Assembly (NCBI GenBank): GCA_964503885.1
Contig: CAZDCD010000002.1
Coordinates: forward strand, 124,001-188,000
DNA from: CAZDCD01 sp964503885
GTDB taxonomy: Bacteria; Bacteroidota; Bacteroidia; Bacteroidales; UBA10428
DNA length: 64,000 nucleotides
Direction of reading: 5' to 3'
Shown here piece after piece: positions 26,442-35,382 of the stretch. The position numbers and the translations under genes are program-made. The notes below the pieces were generated by a model. That model was not told the origin of the DNA. It saw only the letters and a program-made list of their open reading frames with translations, and did no database searches. The number at the start of each line of letters is the position of its first letter. The first letter of the stretch is position 1.

Positions 26442-27074
26442 ATGAAAAAAGCTAGTTCTGAGGCGGATATCAGATTGTTGCCCCATTATAAATCCAATGT
26501 TGTTGAGGCAGGGTGCGATGAAGCCGGAAGGGGATGTCTTGCAGGTCCTGTTTTCGCTGCTGCGGTGGTGCTGCCGCCTGATTTCACACACGGTGAATTA
26601 AACGATTCGAAGCAGCTCAGTGAGAAAAGCAGGTACCGCATGAGAGAAATGATAGAGCAATTTGCTATTAGCTGGGCTGTAGCATATGTCGGGCCTTCAG
26701 AAATTGATAAGCTCAATATTTTTAAGGCTTCTGTGGTAGCAATGCATAGGGCTATATCAAAACTTTCGATGCTTCCGGGGCATGTTATTATCGACGGAAA
26801 AACATTTATAAAATTCGGGGAAATACCCTATACATGCATTGTCAGGGGCGATTCGAAATATTTTTCCATTGCAGCGGCGTCGGTTCTTGCCAAGACCTAC
26901 CGCGATGATTACATGAACACGCTGCACAATGAATACGAGTGTTATGCTTGGGACAGAAACAAGGGATATGCCACATCCCTGCACCGTAAAGCCATTGAAA
27001 AATATGGGATCTCACCGCATCACCGCAGGACATTTCATCTGATCGAACAACAGTTGAATATAGATTTTGAATAA
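26442..27074 (+). CDS. rnhB: Ribonuclease HII
   Basis: 210 residues. RNase HII nicks RNA in RNA-DNA hybrids, including single ribonucleotides in DNA. The catalytic DEAGRGCLAGPV box has Asp26-Glu27, followed by LNDSKQLSEKSR, HVIIDGK and the late acidic site in SVLAKTYRDDYM. It begins 10 bases from the farthest possible start of the divergent flippase. A second RNase H (type I) is encoded 0.7 kb downstream. Confidence 0.96.
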   Translation: MKKASSEADIRLLPHYKSNVVEAGCDEAGRGCLAGPVFAAAVVLPPDFTHGELNDSKQLSEKSRYRMREMIEQFAISWAVAYVGPSEIDKLNIFKASVVAMHRAISKLSMLPGHVIIDGKTFIKFGEIPYTCIVRGDSKYFSIAAASVLAKTYRDDYMNTLHNEYECYAWDRNKGYATSLHRKAIEKYGISPHHRRTFHLIEQQLNIDFE

Positions 27075-27229
27075 AACAAACACGCTGAAAAAACAGGTCC
27101 GGCTGTGGGATTAAAATGAGCATAAGCATGATCAGGATCAGTTTCTTTTTATATATTTATAAGAACTTTGCAAAAAGTATATGGATAAACGAATTGAATC
27201 TTCAACGAAAATATAAATAAAGTAATGCA

Positions 27230-27814
27230 ATGAAAATAAGCGTTGTTGATATATTTACGGTATTCATGGTGTTGTTTGCCGTTATCGATATTACCGGGTC
27301 AATTCCCATAATTGTCGATCTGAAAAAAAAGACCGGTACGATCGAGGCCGGGAAAAACACCATAACCGCATACCTGATCATGCTTCTTTTCCTGTTCTTT
27401 GGTGAACCCTTCCTGAAGCTTTTTGGTGTGGACATCAGGTCTTTTGCCATTGCAGGATCGTTTGTGCTGTTTTTTCTGGGCCTGGAGATGATCCTCGGAA
27501 TTGAATTCTTTAAGCTGGAACCGGGAAAATCATCATCGTTAGTTCCCATTTCCTTTCCGTTAATCGCAGGGGCGGGAACCATGACAGCCATTATTTCCCT
27601 TAAAGCAGAATATGCCTATATAATAATTTTCATAGCCTTAACATTGAACATGATTGTTGTGTACCTGGTATTGCGGTCGACCTATTTTTTCGAAAAAATA
27701 TTGGGCTTGTCGGGAATTCAGATTCTGAAAAAACTATTCGGTATTATCTTGCTGGCGATCGCCATTCGTCTTTTTTTGTCAAACACGGGAATCAGATTAG
27801 GCAATGCCCTGTAA
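27230..27814 (+). CDS. MarC family integral membrane protein
   Basis: 194 residues with six hydrophobic helices. MarC/UPF0056 proteins resemble transporters of the NAAT type, but their substrate is unsettled and the old link to multiple antibiotic resistance is not supported. Family features include the first helix VFMVLFAVIDITGSIPII and the LVPISFPLIAGAGTMTAII block. It overlaps rnhA by 11 bases. Of the 155 bases upstream, only a near-match GAACTTTG to the -7 consensus is notable. Confidence 0.9.
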   Translation: MKISVVDIFTVFMVLFAVIDITGSIPIIVDLKKKTGTIEAGKNTITAYLIMLLFLFFGEPFLKLFGVDIRSFAIAGSFVLFFLGLEMILGIEFFKLEPGKSSSLVPISFPLIAGAGTMTAIISLKAEYAYIIIFIALTLNMIVVYLVLRSTYFFEKILGLSGIQILKKLFGIILLAIAIRLFLSNTGIRLGNAL

Positions 27815-28289
27815 AGTAATCATATATACTGATGGCGCCTCAAGCGGTAACCCTGGTCCCGGAGGCTTTGGGGTAGTTATGATTTCCGGATCGCACAGGA
27901 AAGAATTTTCAAAGGGTTTCAGGCTCACCACCAACAACAGGATGGAACTGATGGCGGTAATAGAAGGATTGGAAGCGCTGAAAAAAAATACCTGCGAAGT
28001 AACGGTATATACCGATTCGAAATATGTATCGGAACCTGTGGAGAAAGGCTGGTTATTCGGCTGGGAAAAAACACGTTTCAAAAAGAAAAAAAACCCCGAT
28101 CTCTGGCAACGTTTCCTTAAAGTATATCGTAAACATAATGTGAATTTTATATGGATAAAAGGCCACAATCATCAACCTGAAAATGAAAAGTGTGACAGAA
28201 TGGCTGTAGAGGCTTCACAGGGTGAAAAACTATCCGAAGATGCGGGGTATACGAACGACCTGAACGGAAGCATAGGCGGTATTGATTAA
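27804..28289 (+). CDS. rnhA: Ribonuclease HI
   Basis: 161 residues. RNase HI cleaves the RNA strand of RNA-DNA hybrids. Catalytic acidic residues are at Asp10 (IYTDGASSGNPGPGG), Glu48 (NNRMELMAVIEGL), Asp71 (VYTDSKYV) and Asp131 (EKCDRMA), with the supporting His121 in IKGHNHQPENE. The start overlaps the end of the MarC gene by 11 bases, suggesting translational coupling. Confidence 0.97.
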   Translation: MPCKVIIYTDGASSGNPGPGGFGVVMISGSHRKEFSKGFRLTTNNRMELMAVIEGLEALKKNTCEVTVYTDSKYVSEPVEKGWLFGWEKTRFKKKKNPDLWQRFLKVYRKHNVNFIWIKGHNHQPENEKCDRMAVEASQGEKLSEDAGYTNDLNGSIGGID

Positions 28290-28323
28290 GCCTGATTATA
28301 TATGAAATTTATTCTATTTTAAA

Positions 28324-28331
28324 TATCTTTG
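28324..28331 (+). promoter_or_regulatory. Candidate -7 element for the SiaB-like gene
   Basis: TATCTTTG matches TAnnTTTG exactly, 25 bases before ATG 28357. No TTTG at the -33 spacing. Confidence 0.45.
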
Positions 28332-28356
28332 ATAGATTACCTACTTGAAGAAACTT

Positions 28357-28914
28357 ATGCCCGGAAGCCGCAATAAGGAGGTCATTTTAAGTTATTCGGG
28401 GCCGCTGAAGTACGACACCATTGGCCAACTGATAAATCTGCTGAAGGAGAAGGTATCTGTTTTGGGCATCAAATTAGTGTTATACAAGAAGATTCTGCTT
28501 GTGATGATCGAATCGCTCGAGAACATCCTGAAATACAATGAGCATTTTGAGAAGGATGTGCTGATCAGGCAGAAACACCTGCCCAGTTTTACCCTTGAGC
28601 GCCATGAAGATAAATATATCATTGCATCCGGAAATGCCGTTTTAAATGAAGATATACCTGAACTGAAAGAAAAGCTAAAGTTGATAAACAGCCTCAACAG
28701 CGAAGGATTGAAGAAATTATATAAATCCACGATCACCAATGGTCAGTTCACACATAAAGGCGGGGCAGGGCTCGGATTTATCGAGATTGCCAAAATTGCT
28801 ACTGAAAAGATCGTATTCAGTTTCAATCCTATCAATAAGCACTATTCGTATTACTGGTTAAAGGTGATTATCGATGATAACAGCCTGAACAGTCCGACAG
28901 AAACTATCGACTAA
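28357..28914 (+). CDS. SiaB family protein kinase (DUF6272)
   Basis: 185 residues from ATG 28357 (TTG 28345 is an alternative). SiaB-type proteins are small histidine-kinase-like serine kinases that act in SiaABCD-like switching systems; the N-box-like IESLENILKYNEH and the glycine-rich lid THKGGAGLGFIEIAK fit an HATPase-type ATP site. The partner phosphatase SiaA, the SiaC substrate and the SiaD cyclase are not in this window, so the gene seems solitary here. It converges on the symporter remnant. Confidence 0.75.
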   Translation: MPGSRNKEVILSYSGPLKYDTIGQLINLLKEKVSVLGIKLVLYKKILLVMIESLENILKYNEHFEKDVLIRQKHLPSFTLERHEDKYIIASGNAVLNEDIPELKEKLKLINSLNSEGLKKLYKSTITNGQFTHKGGAGLGFIEIAKIATEKIVFSFNPINKHYSYYWLKVIIDDNSLNSPTETID

Positions 28915-28949
28915 TTTGCAGTTTTTTGGTAAAATGCCGCTGTTATATG

Positions 28950-29219
28950 CTATTTCTTGTAAGTACCAATGCTGACAAAATATGTGATCAGAAGCGAAAT
29001 AAGGAGTGCAGGAATTAGTTCATACATCAATCCATTTAATTCAGGCAGGCTTTTCCATATGAATACGGTAATGGCTCCGGAAAGAATGCCGGCAAACACA
29101 CCTGTACGAGTTTTTTTCTTCCGGAATACCAAGAGTAGATCAGCGGGTCCGATTGAAGCACCCGGGCCAGCCCTGAAACACCCGGCAAAAGGTATAATGA
29201 GTTCTAAAGACATAATCAA
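28950..29219 (-). pseudogene. C-terminal remnant of a sodium/solute symporter (PutP-like)
   Basis: The 89-residue reading frame carries only the end of the SSS family: GASIGPADLLLVF (usually the glycine-rich GPxxLLxLFW segment of a late helix), then KKKTRTGVFAGILSGAITVF, IWKSL, and a last helix YELIPALLISLLITYFVS. A full symporter has about 500 residues, and the preceding 11 or so helices are absent; ModD begins just upstream at 29235. The ATG at 29219 gives no sensible N-terminus. I read this as a decayed sodium/proline-type symporter gene. Confidence 0.7.
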
Positions 29220-29234
29220 AAAATGGTTAAACCC

Positions 29235-30101
29235 TCAGACCTGCCAAACCGTATCATCCAGTGGTGAGATGGTGATTCCTATATCTGCCGGTTTTGCATA
29301 ATAGGGCCATGAAGTCACAATAATATCCGCTCCCGATACCGCATATTCCTTAATATTTTCGATGGTAATGCCGCCCGAAACAGCAACTTTAAGATTCGGG
29401 TTTATGTTCAGCAACTCCCGCTTCAGTGGGGCAATATCTTTTGCATCAAACCAGTCAAGCTGTATAATATGAATGCCCGCCTGGGTTATTTTGAGGGCAT
29501 CTTCACGGTTTTTCACCTCAACCATTATGGCTTTTCCGCCAATTGATTTTTTCTGGTCTTTGAGCCTTTTTTCCAGGGTATCGAGATTTCCGAAAAAGCT
29601 GTAATGGTTCCTGAATACCAGGATAGATTCCGACAGACCCAGCCTGTGGATGCTAGCACCACCCGCCTGAACTGCCTTAACGGCAATTTTCTTTGTATAC
29701 GGAATGATTTTCCGGGTAGTCAGGATCACGATGTCGGGATTCACTTCCGTGGCATCAGAAACCAACTGCCTGGTCCTTGTTGAAATTCCCGAAGCAAAAC
29801 CCAGCAGGTTTTCCGAAGCCCTCCAGATCAGGTGGATGTTCTTTGATAATCCCTCACCTTCAAGAAACTTAACGCCTTTCTGGATGAATTCTCCCGATGG
29901 TGTGAACAAGGTGGGGTGGACAGATAATTTTGAGAACATCTTAAGCACTTCCTCTGTACAGCAAACCACGGTATCTTCCCGTGTGGCATACTGAATTTTG
30001 GCCGGTTTGTTTTCCAGTTTTAAGATTGAGGTGGTCAGATCGTAATAGGGCACATCCTCTGTAAGAAGGCTTTCAATCTCACTGTCGGTAAAATAAATCA
30101 T
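29235..30101 (-). CDS. modD: ModD, quinolinate phosphoribosyltransferase-like protein
   Basis: 288 residues, homologous to NadC but of the ModD type found near molybdate transport genes; its exact reaction is unsettled. Family blocks: LLTEDVPYYDLTTSIL at the N-terminus, NLLGFASGISTRTRQLV, VILTTRKIIPYTKKIAVKAV, GGASIHRLGLSESILVFRNH, and the barrel phosphate site VAVSGGITIENIKEYA. No modABC genes are adjacent here. It lies downstream of the GNAT gene on the same strand with a 44-base gap and upstream of the symporter remnant. Confidence 0.85.
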   Translation of the reverse strand: MIYFTDSEIESLLTEDVPYYDLTTSILKLENKPAKIQYATREDTVVCCTEEVLKMFSKLSVHPTLFTPSGEFIQKGVKFLEGEGLSKNIHLIWRASENLLGFASGISTRTRQLVSDATEVNPDIVILTTRKIIPYTKKIAVKAVQAGGASIHRLGLSESILVFRNHYSFFGNLDTLEKRLKDQKKSIGGKAIMVEVKNREDALKITQAGIHIIQLDWFDAKDIAPLKRELLNINPNLKVAVSGGITIENIKEYAVSGADIIVTSWPYYAKPADIGITISPLDDTVWQV

Positions 30102-30145
30102 TACAAGTCGAATTAATTAAGTTGGATTAAATTACAAAAAAACCT

Positions 30146-30616
30146 TCAGATATATTTGATCCAGAAATACATTTTCGGTGTGCATTCTTCGAAACCGAGG
30201 TCACGGTAAAGGCGCTGTGCATTGTGATTATCTTCCCGTACCTCGAGGGTGATCTTGGAACAGCCGGTCTCGCGCGCATACTCTTCAATCCGTTGCATGA
30301 GAAGCCTGCCGATACCCTTGTTTCTATATATGTCGAGCACAACCACATCATGGATATTGATGAACTGTTTTACCGTAAATGTGGCAAAATTGAGATATCC
30401 GATGATCAGGCCGACATACTCGTCACCGGATTTTGCCAGGAATACCAGTTTCGAGCTATGGTTCCTGAGTCCTTCCACAAGCTTCTTTTGCTGCAGGTTG
30501 TCGAGTGCAACACCTCCTCCCATCCTGTCAGAAATATAATGATTCAGCAAGGTGACCAGGGCATCACAGTGTGAAGGATCAGCAAAATCGAGCGCTATTA
30601 TTTTGATCTCAGGCAT
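30146..30616 (-). CDS. GNAT family N-acetyltransferase
   Basis: About 156 residues from ATG 30616; a TTG at 30628 would add four. The acetyl-CoA-binding motif A is clear in VVVLDIYRNKGIGRLLMQRI, followed by motif B with EVREDNHNAQRLYRDLGF. The substrate is unknown. It is 44 bases before modD on the same strand, and a strong hairpin lies just upstream. Confidence 0.9.
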   Translation of the reverse strand: MPEIKIIALDFADPSHCDALVTLLNHYISDRMGGGVALDNLQQKKLVEGLRNHSSKLVFLAKSGDEYVGLIIGYLNFATFTVKQFINIHDVVVLDIYRNKGIGRLLMQRIEEYARETGCSKITLEVREDNHNAQRLYRDLGFEECTPKMYFWIKYI

Positions 30617-30636
30617 TCGAAAACACAAGGATTATC

Positions 30637-30677
30637 TGCAGCCTTTCCGGGTTGTATCAATTCCCGGACAGGCTGCA
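30637..30677. terminator. Strong stem-loop after the DUF2147 gene
   Basis: A 15-base arm (30637-30651, TGCAGCCTTTCCGGG) pairs with 30663-30677 (CCCGGACAGGCTGCA) with a single mismatch and an 11-base loop. It starts 11 bases after the end of the DUF2147 gene on the minus strand and 20 bases before the GNAT ATG. No T-run follows on either strand, so it may be a weak or factor-assisted terminator or an mRNA-stability element. Confidence 0.5.
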
Positions 30678-30688
30678 ATAGAGGTCTG

Positions 30689-31147
30689 TTATTCACGTAT
30701 CTTATCTTCTCTTTTCCAGGTGGTTTCCCGGCCGAGGAATTTTATGCCGAGCACATAGCCCTTTATCTGCAATGTGTTAATATCGTCTTCAAACCACATA
30801 TAGCAATCATAGGTCTTGCCGTTTTTGGGATCATAAATGGTCCCATTGTTCCATTGTTCATTTCCTTCATCATACGAAAATCCGCGCAGGATCAGCAGGT
30901 TCATGAGCGGTCTTGATTGCAGCTTTACATCGGGATTTTTATCGTCGATCTTGGGATTGCCATCCTTTTCGTTTGGCTCATCGAGCCATACGATCTTGCC
31001 GTAATATTTCCCGTCGGTGGCCTTGAAAATACGTATCTGTGTTGTACCTTCCGATGTCAGCCATATCCCGATAGCTTGATCGGCTTGTGAAAACAATGGT
31101 GCAATGGTGAACAGTGCAAACGACAGAAGTAAACTGATTTTTTTCAT
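30689..31147 (-). CDS. DUF2147 domain protein, exported
   Basis: 152 residues with a signal peptide (ISLLLSFALFTIAPLFS, cleaved near QADQ). The DUF2147 pattern is clear: IGIWLTSEGTTQIRIFK, YYGKIVWLDEPN, GNEQWNNGTIYDPKNGKTYD and LQIKGYVLGIKFLGRETTW. The fold is a small lipocalin-like barrel in known members; function unknown. It is followed by a hairpin and lies 30 bases downstream of folA on the same strand. Confidence 0.9.
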   Translation of the reverse strand: MKKISLLLSFALFTIAPLFSQADQAIGIWLTSEGTTQIRIFKATDGKYYGKIVWLDEPNEKDGNPKIDDKNPDVKLQSRPLMNLLILRGFSYDEGNEQWNNGTIYDPKNGKTYDCYMWFEDDINTLQIKGYVLGIKFLGRETTWKREDKIRE

Positions 31148-31177
31148 GGTGTAATGGTTAAGTTTAACATTTACCCT

Positions 31178-31669
31178 TTATTTTTTGATATAGGTTACAT
31201 AAGAATAAGAGAATCCGAGTTTTTCATCATAAGGCATATCCGTTCTTTCTGTTTCGGTCCACATCGTGAAATGTATTTCCGGGAAATAGGCGTCTGCATC
31301 AAATTCTTTCTCTACCAGCGTGAGGTATAACTTGTCAGCCATCGGGAAGAACTGCCTGTAAATAGTAGCTCCCCCGAAAATAAAATTTTCCGCTGAATCG
31401 CTCAGCTTTTTCAGGGCTTCATCGAAAGAATAAGCCATTTCACAACCTTCGAAAGCTTCATTCCTGTTGTCAGAGATCACCACATTTATCCGGTCGGGAA
31501 GCGGTCTTCTGGGAAGCGACAGGTAAGTATTCCTGCCCATCAGGATAAGATTTCCGGTAGTTAATTCTTTAACTCTTTTCAGGTCGTTGGGGATATGCCA
31601 CAGAAGCTTATTGTTTTTTCCTATCGCCAGGTTTTTTGCTATTGCTGCAATGATGGAAATTTTTTTCAT
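31178..31669 (-). CDS. folA: Dihydrofolate reductase
   Basis: 163 residues. DHFR reduces dihydrofolate to tetrahydrofolate with NADPH, regenerating the folate oxidised by thymidylate synthase. Motifs: IIAAIAKNLAIGKNNKLLWH, the substrate-binding acidic residue in IPNDLKRVKELT, MGRNTYLSLP and RPLPDRINVVIS, and IFGGATIYRQF. It follows thyA by 11 bases, a classic functional pair. Confidence 0.96.
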   Translation of the reverse strand: MKKISIIAAIAKNLAIGKNNKLLWHIPNDLKRVKELTTGNLILMGRNTYLSLPRRPLPDRINVVISDNRNEAFEGCEMAYSFDEALKKLSDSAENFIFGGATIYRQFFPMADKLYLTLVEKEFDADAYFPEIHFTMWTETERTDMPYDEKLGFSYSYVTYIKK

Positions 31670-31680
31670 GCTCCGGACGT

Positions 31681-32475
31681 TTATACGGATATCTCACCTT
31701 TAATGTGAGGATGCGGGTTATAGTTTTCGATCGCAATATCTTCGAAAGTAAAGTCAGATATCGATCTGATACCTGTATTTAGCCTCACTGCCGGTAATGG
31801 TTTTGGAACTCTGGTCAGTTGAAGTTTTACCTGGTCGACATGGTTCATATAAATGTGTGCGTCACCAAGTGTATGAATAAACTCAGAGGGTATCATTCCG
31901 GTTACCTGGGCTATCATCATCAACAGCAGCGAATAGGAGGCAATGTTGAACGGCACTCCCAGGAATATGTCGGCACTTCGCTGGTAAAGGTGACATGAAA
32001 GCTTATTATTTGCTGCATAGAACTGAAACAGGATATGGCATGGAGGTAAATTCATATTATCGAGATCTGCAACATTCCAGGCACTTACGATATGCCTTCT
32101 CGAGTCAGCATTGGTTTTCAGCGACTCGATGAGCCGTGCTATCTGATCGATCGAGGTTCCGTTGTATGCTGGCCACGAGCGCCACTGGTAACCGTAGATA
32201 TGTCCTACTTCCCCATCCCTGTCTGCCCATTCATCCCAGATTGAAACATTATGCTTTTTTAAATAAGCTATATTTGTATCTCCTCTTAAAAACCACAGAA
32301 GCTCATGAATGATCGACCGGATATGCAGCTTTTTCGTAGTCAGCAACGGAAATCCATCTTCGAGATTAAATCTCATCTGGTATCCGAAAATACTCATTGT
32401 TCCTGTTCCCGTCCTGTCATCTTTCCTTACTCCCTTCGTGAGAGCATGGTCCAGCAATTCGAGGTATTGTTTCAT
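31681..32475 (-). CDS. thyA: Thymidylate synthase
   Basis: 264 residues, exactly the length of the E. coli enzyme. ThyA methylates dUMP to dTMP using methylenetetrahydrofolate. The catalytic cysteine is Cys146 in NLPPCHILFQFY; other signatures are DDRTGTGTMSIFG, RSIIHELLWFLRGDTN, QWRSWP, RSADIFLGVPFNIASY and HIYMNHVDQV. It heads the thyA-folA pair and is divergent from the AI-2E exporter gene, with about 165 non-coding bases between them. Confidence 0.98.
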   Translation of the reverse strand: MKQYLELLDHALTKGVRKDDRTGTGTMSIFGYQMRFNLEDGFPLLTTKKLHIRSIIHELLWFLRGDTNIAYLKKHNVSIWDEWADRDGEVGHIYGYQWRSWPAYNGTSIDQIARLIESLKTNADSRRHIVSAWNVADLDNMNLPPCHILFQFYAANNKLSCHLYQRSADIFLGVPFNIASYSLLLMMIAQVTGMIPSEFIHTLGDAHIYMNHVDQVKLQLTRVPKPLPAVRLNTGIRSISDFTFEDIAIENYNPHPHIKGEISV

Positions 32476-32640
32476 GCGCCTGTCTTTTAATCTTCAGAAC
32501 AACACATTTTGTAAAAATAGTAAAGTTCACAGTATAGAAAAACCCTATTGATTTAAAGTTATGTGCCTGTTAATTTCTTTTATGTTTTAAACAACATATT
32601 AAAGATTTTAATTCCTATTTTTATCGCAACTGCAGTTATT

Positions 32641-33747
32641 ATGAGTAAGACGGCCAGGTATATCTTCATTATTCTGGGAGTGATCGTACTGGGGTATATT
32701 CTCTGGTATTTTAAGAATATTGTTGCATACCTGTTGATATCGCTGGTATTGTCACTTATCGGGAAACCTGTCATTGATCTGCTCAGGAAAGTTCATATTG
32801 GCAGACTTACCCTTCCTCAGTGGCTTTGTGCATTAATTACACTGGCATTGCTATGGGTGGGATTTTTTACTTTTTTCAGGATATTCCTTCCGCTGATTGC
32901 GCGTGAGGCAAACGACCTTTCCACGATCGATATCGATTCGATCATTCAATCGGTAAAGGACCCCCTGACCAGGATTCAGGCGCTGTTTAATAAATTCAGC
33001 ATTTCGGCCAGTGGCAATGTATCAATCATCGATTATGTCTCGGAAAAGCTGATGTCGGTATTGAATTTCAGTCTGGTATCCAATGTCTTCAGTTCGCTTG
33101 CAAACCTTCTTGGAAATATCTTCATCGCGTTGTTTTCAATCTCATTCATCACCTTCTTCTTTCTTAAAGACGATAAATTATTCGAAGAGGGTATTCTTCT
33201 TTTCATTCCTGATAAGCATGTGCATGCCTTCATGCATGCCATGGGTTCCACCCGCAGGTTACTGATGAGGTATTTTATTGGTATAATCGGAGAGGTGATG
33301 GGGATAATCATCCTTGTAACAATCGGTCTGACCATTGTCGGAGTAGGCTTCAGACACAGCCTAGTCATCGGTCTGCTTGCCGGGGTGCTTAACATTATCC
33401 CGTATGTGGGGCCTCTGGTTGGGTCTCTCCTGGGCACTTTGCTGGGGATGGCAACCCATCTTGACCTGAATTTCTACCGTGAGTTGCTTCCGCTGGCGGG
33501 ACTTATGCTTCTTGTGTTTATCACCGTTCAGATCATTGATAATGTAGTTTTTCAGCCTTTTATTTATTCAAGCAGCGTGAATGCCCACCCGCTTGAAATA
33601 TTTCTTGTGATTATGATTGCCGGAAGTCTCGCGGGTGTGACCGGGATGATTATGGCCATACCTTCATATACCGTGATCAGGGTATTTGCCAAAGAATTTT
33701 TTAACCAGTTCAAACTGGTTAAAAGAATTACTCAGAAAATCGGGTAA
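32641..33747 (+). CDS. AI-2E / PerM family membrane transporter
   Basis: About 368 residues from ATG 32641, which gives the usual family length and starts just before the first helix (YIFIILGVIVLGYILWYF). An in-frame GTG at 32563 would add another hydrophobic segment. The family is built of about eight helices with a central soluble stretch (here FNKFSISASGNVSIIDYV); the end IPSYTVIRVFAKEFF is typical. Some members export autoinducer-2 or act as Na+/H+ antiporters; the substrate here is unknown. Confidence 0.88.
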   Translation: MSKTARYIFIILGVIVLGYILWYFKNIVAYLLISLVLSLIGKPVIDLLRKVHIGRLTLPQWLCALITLALLWVGFFTFFRIFLPLIAREANDLSTIDIDSIIQSVKDPLTRIQALFNKFSISASGNVSIIDYVSEKLMSVLNFSLVSNVFSSLANLLGNIFIALFSISFITFFFLKDDKLFEEGILLFIPDKHVHAFMHAMGSTRRLLMRYFIGIIGEVMGIIILVTIGLTIVGVGFRHSLVIGLLAGVLNIIPYVGPLVGSLLGTLLGMATHLDLNFYRELLPLAGLMLLVFITVQIIDNVVFQPFIYSSSVNAHPLEIFLVIMIAGSLAGVTGMIMAIPSYTVIRVFAKEFFNQFKLVKRITQKIG

Positions 33748-33752
33748 TTTTG
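33745..33752 (+). promoter_or_regulatory. Candidate -7 element for the PKD/T9SS gene
   Basis: TAATTTTG matches TAnnTTTG exactly. It overlaps the stop codon of the exporter gene and lies 18 bases before ATG 33771. No -33 partner at proper spacing. Confidence 0.4.
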
Positions 33753-33770
33753 TGCTAATGGAAGAAATGA

Positions 33771-35141
33771 ATGAAGTGTAATAAAGTATATATCCTCCTT
33801 GTTGCCATTGTCTTTTCAATGCCTGAGCTGAAACCGCAGGCGTATGATTTTAGCGCCGATGCCACTGAAGGTTGTGATATCCTTACCGCAACATTCAGCT
33901 TCATTTCCACCGCCAGTGTCGATACCATAACGTATATCATCTGGGATCTGGGTAACGGTCCGTTGGATACTACTTACAGTGCTGCCGAAACGGTCACAAG
34001 AACATACAATATTCCATCACGATATCCTGTGGCCGTTTATGTGAACAGCTATGATGATGACCCTGTGGAAGTGAAGAACAATTACATTACGGTATACAGA
34101 ACGGTCACTGCAGATTTTTCCTATCAGGATTCAGCCGAAATATCGCGCTTATCGGTGGTTTTCGATCACCTCGACCAGCCCCTGAACAATTCACTTACAT
34201 ATACTTTCAACTGGGATTTCGATGACGGAACATCGGGAACGGGCGAACGCGTCCTGCATTCCTTTGATTCCTCCGGCACCTATGATGTGACGCTTGATGT
34301 TTCCGACGATGCCGGTTGTTCGGATTCACAAACCCAGACCGTTAGCCTGATCGTTCAGGATGCGATTGCCGATGTTACCCGGGGGTGTGATTCGCTCGAG
34401 GTAAAATTCAACCTGACCAATATAGATACCGATACCATCACGTCGATTCTTTGGGATTTCGGAAACGGCACCTACAGCAATTCTATTGATCCCGATACGG
34501 TGCTATACACCAATACAACAAGGGCACGGCAGGATTATACACTGCGGGTAACCATAAACGGAGACAGCACTTCAATTGTCAAACCCGATTATATCACTGT
34601 ATTCAGAACAGTTAAAGCCGAATTTCAATGCGCAGATACCCTGACGACAAGTGACAGGATCATACAGGTATGCTATCCCATTGACAGGCTAACTGACCCG
34701 ACTGCCGTATATTCCTATGACTGGCTTTTCGAAAATATAGGGGCCATCAGCAACCCGCGACCATTGGTCACATATCCTCCCGATCCCGATACAGTAAGTG
34801 TTAGCTTAACCATAAGCGATATCACAAACGGATGTTCAGACTCACAAACCTCCTGGTTATTCCTGATGCCCGAAATTCTGGTCCAGAATGTGTTCACACC
34901 CAACGACGACGGAATCAACGATTTTTTCATGATCAATTCGGCTATACCCCTTGAGATAAAAATATTTACACGGGCAGGATTGCTGGTATTCCAGGCAGAA
35001 GGTACCGAGATTATCTGGTATGGTGAAACCGCAACAGGGATCAAACTTGACGCCGGCATTTATTTCTATGTATTGAAGGCGCTTTCAGGAGATCCCGGGG
35101 AAAAATATGATAAGGCGGGTTTTATTTACCTGTATAAATAA
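33771..35141 (+). CDS. PKD-repeat surface protein with T9SS type-B sorting domain
   Basis: 456 residues. After a signal peptide (VYILLVAIVFSMPE), there are about four PKD-like beta-sandwich segments, marked by TYTFNWDFDDGTSGTGE, SILWDFGNGTYSN and related WDLGNG/YDWLFEN phrases. The C-terminal 85 residues (QNVFTPNDDGINDFFMI to KAGFIYLYK) are a gliding-motility-associated, CHU_C-type sorting domain, which directs export through the type IX system. SprA, encoded in the same window, forms that system's pore. Probably an adhesin or structural surface protein. After it, 35142-35382 holds about 240 bases with no gene or clear promoter. Confidence 0.88.
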   Translation: MKCNKVYILLVAIVFSMPELKPQAYDFSADATEGCDILTATFSFISTASVDTITYIIWDLGNGPLDTTYSAAETVTRTYNIPSRYPVAVYVNSYDDDPVEVKNNYITVYRTVTADFSYQDSAEISRLSVVFDHLDQPLNNSLTYTFNWDFDDGTSGTGERVLHSFDSSGTYDVTLDVSDDAGCSDSQTQTVSLIVQDAIADVTRGCDSLEVKFNLTNIDTDTITSILWDFGNGTYSNSIDPDTVLYTNTTRARQDYTLRVTINGDSTSIVKPDYITVFRTVKAEFQCADTLTTSDRIIQVCYPIDRLTDPTAVYSYDWLFENIGAISNPRPLVTYPPDPDTVSVSLTISDITNGCSDSQTSWLFLMPEILVQNVFTPNDDGINDFFMINSAIPLEIKIFTRAGLLVFQAEGTEIIWYGETATGIKLDAGIYFYVLKALSGDPGEKYDKAGFIYLYK

Positions 35142-35382
35142 AAATACGCCCAAACGATTGTATCCCGTAAAGAAAATCGGTTCATTCAATTTTTGATCCA
35201 AATAAGACTTACTTGTTTTCCCTGCTAATTACCAATGACTTAAATGTATGGAATCAAAATTATTTATAATTTTTACTATTTTTAAGGAACGGTTGGAATA
35301 ATGCTTAATTTTAGGCACAGAAATATCAGAACATTGACAGATAGAGGATAAGATTCACAGATGAACAGATAACTTACGGCAT

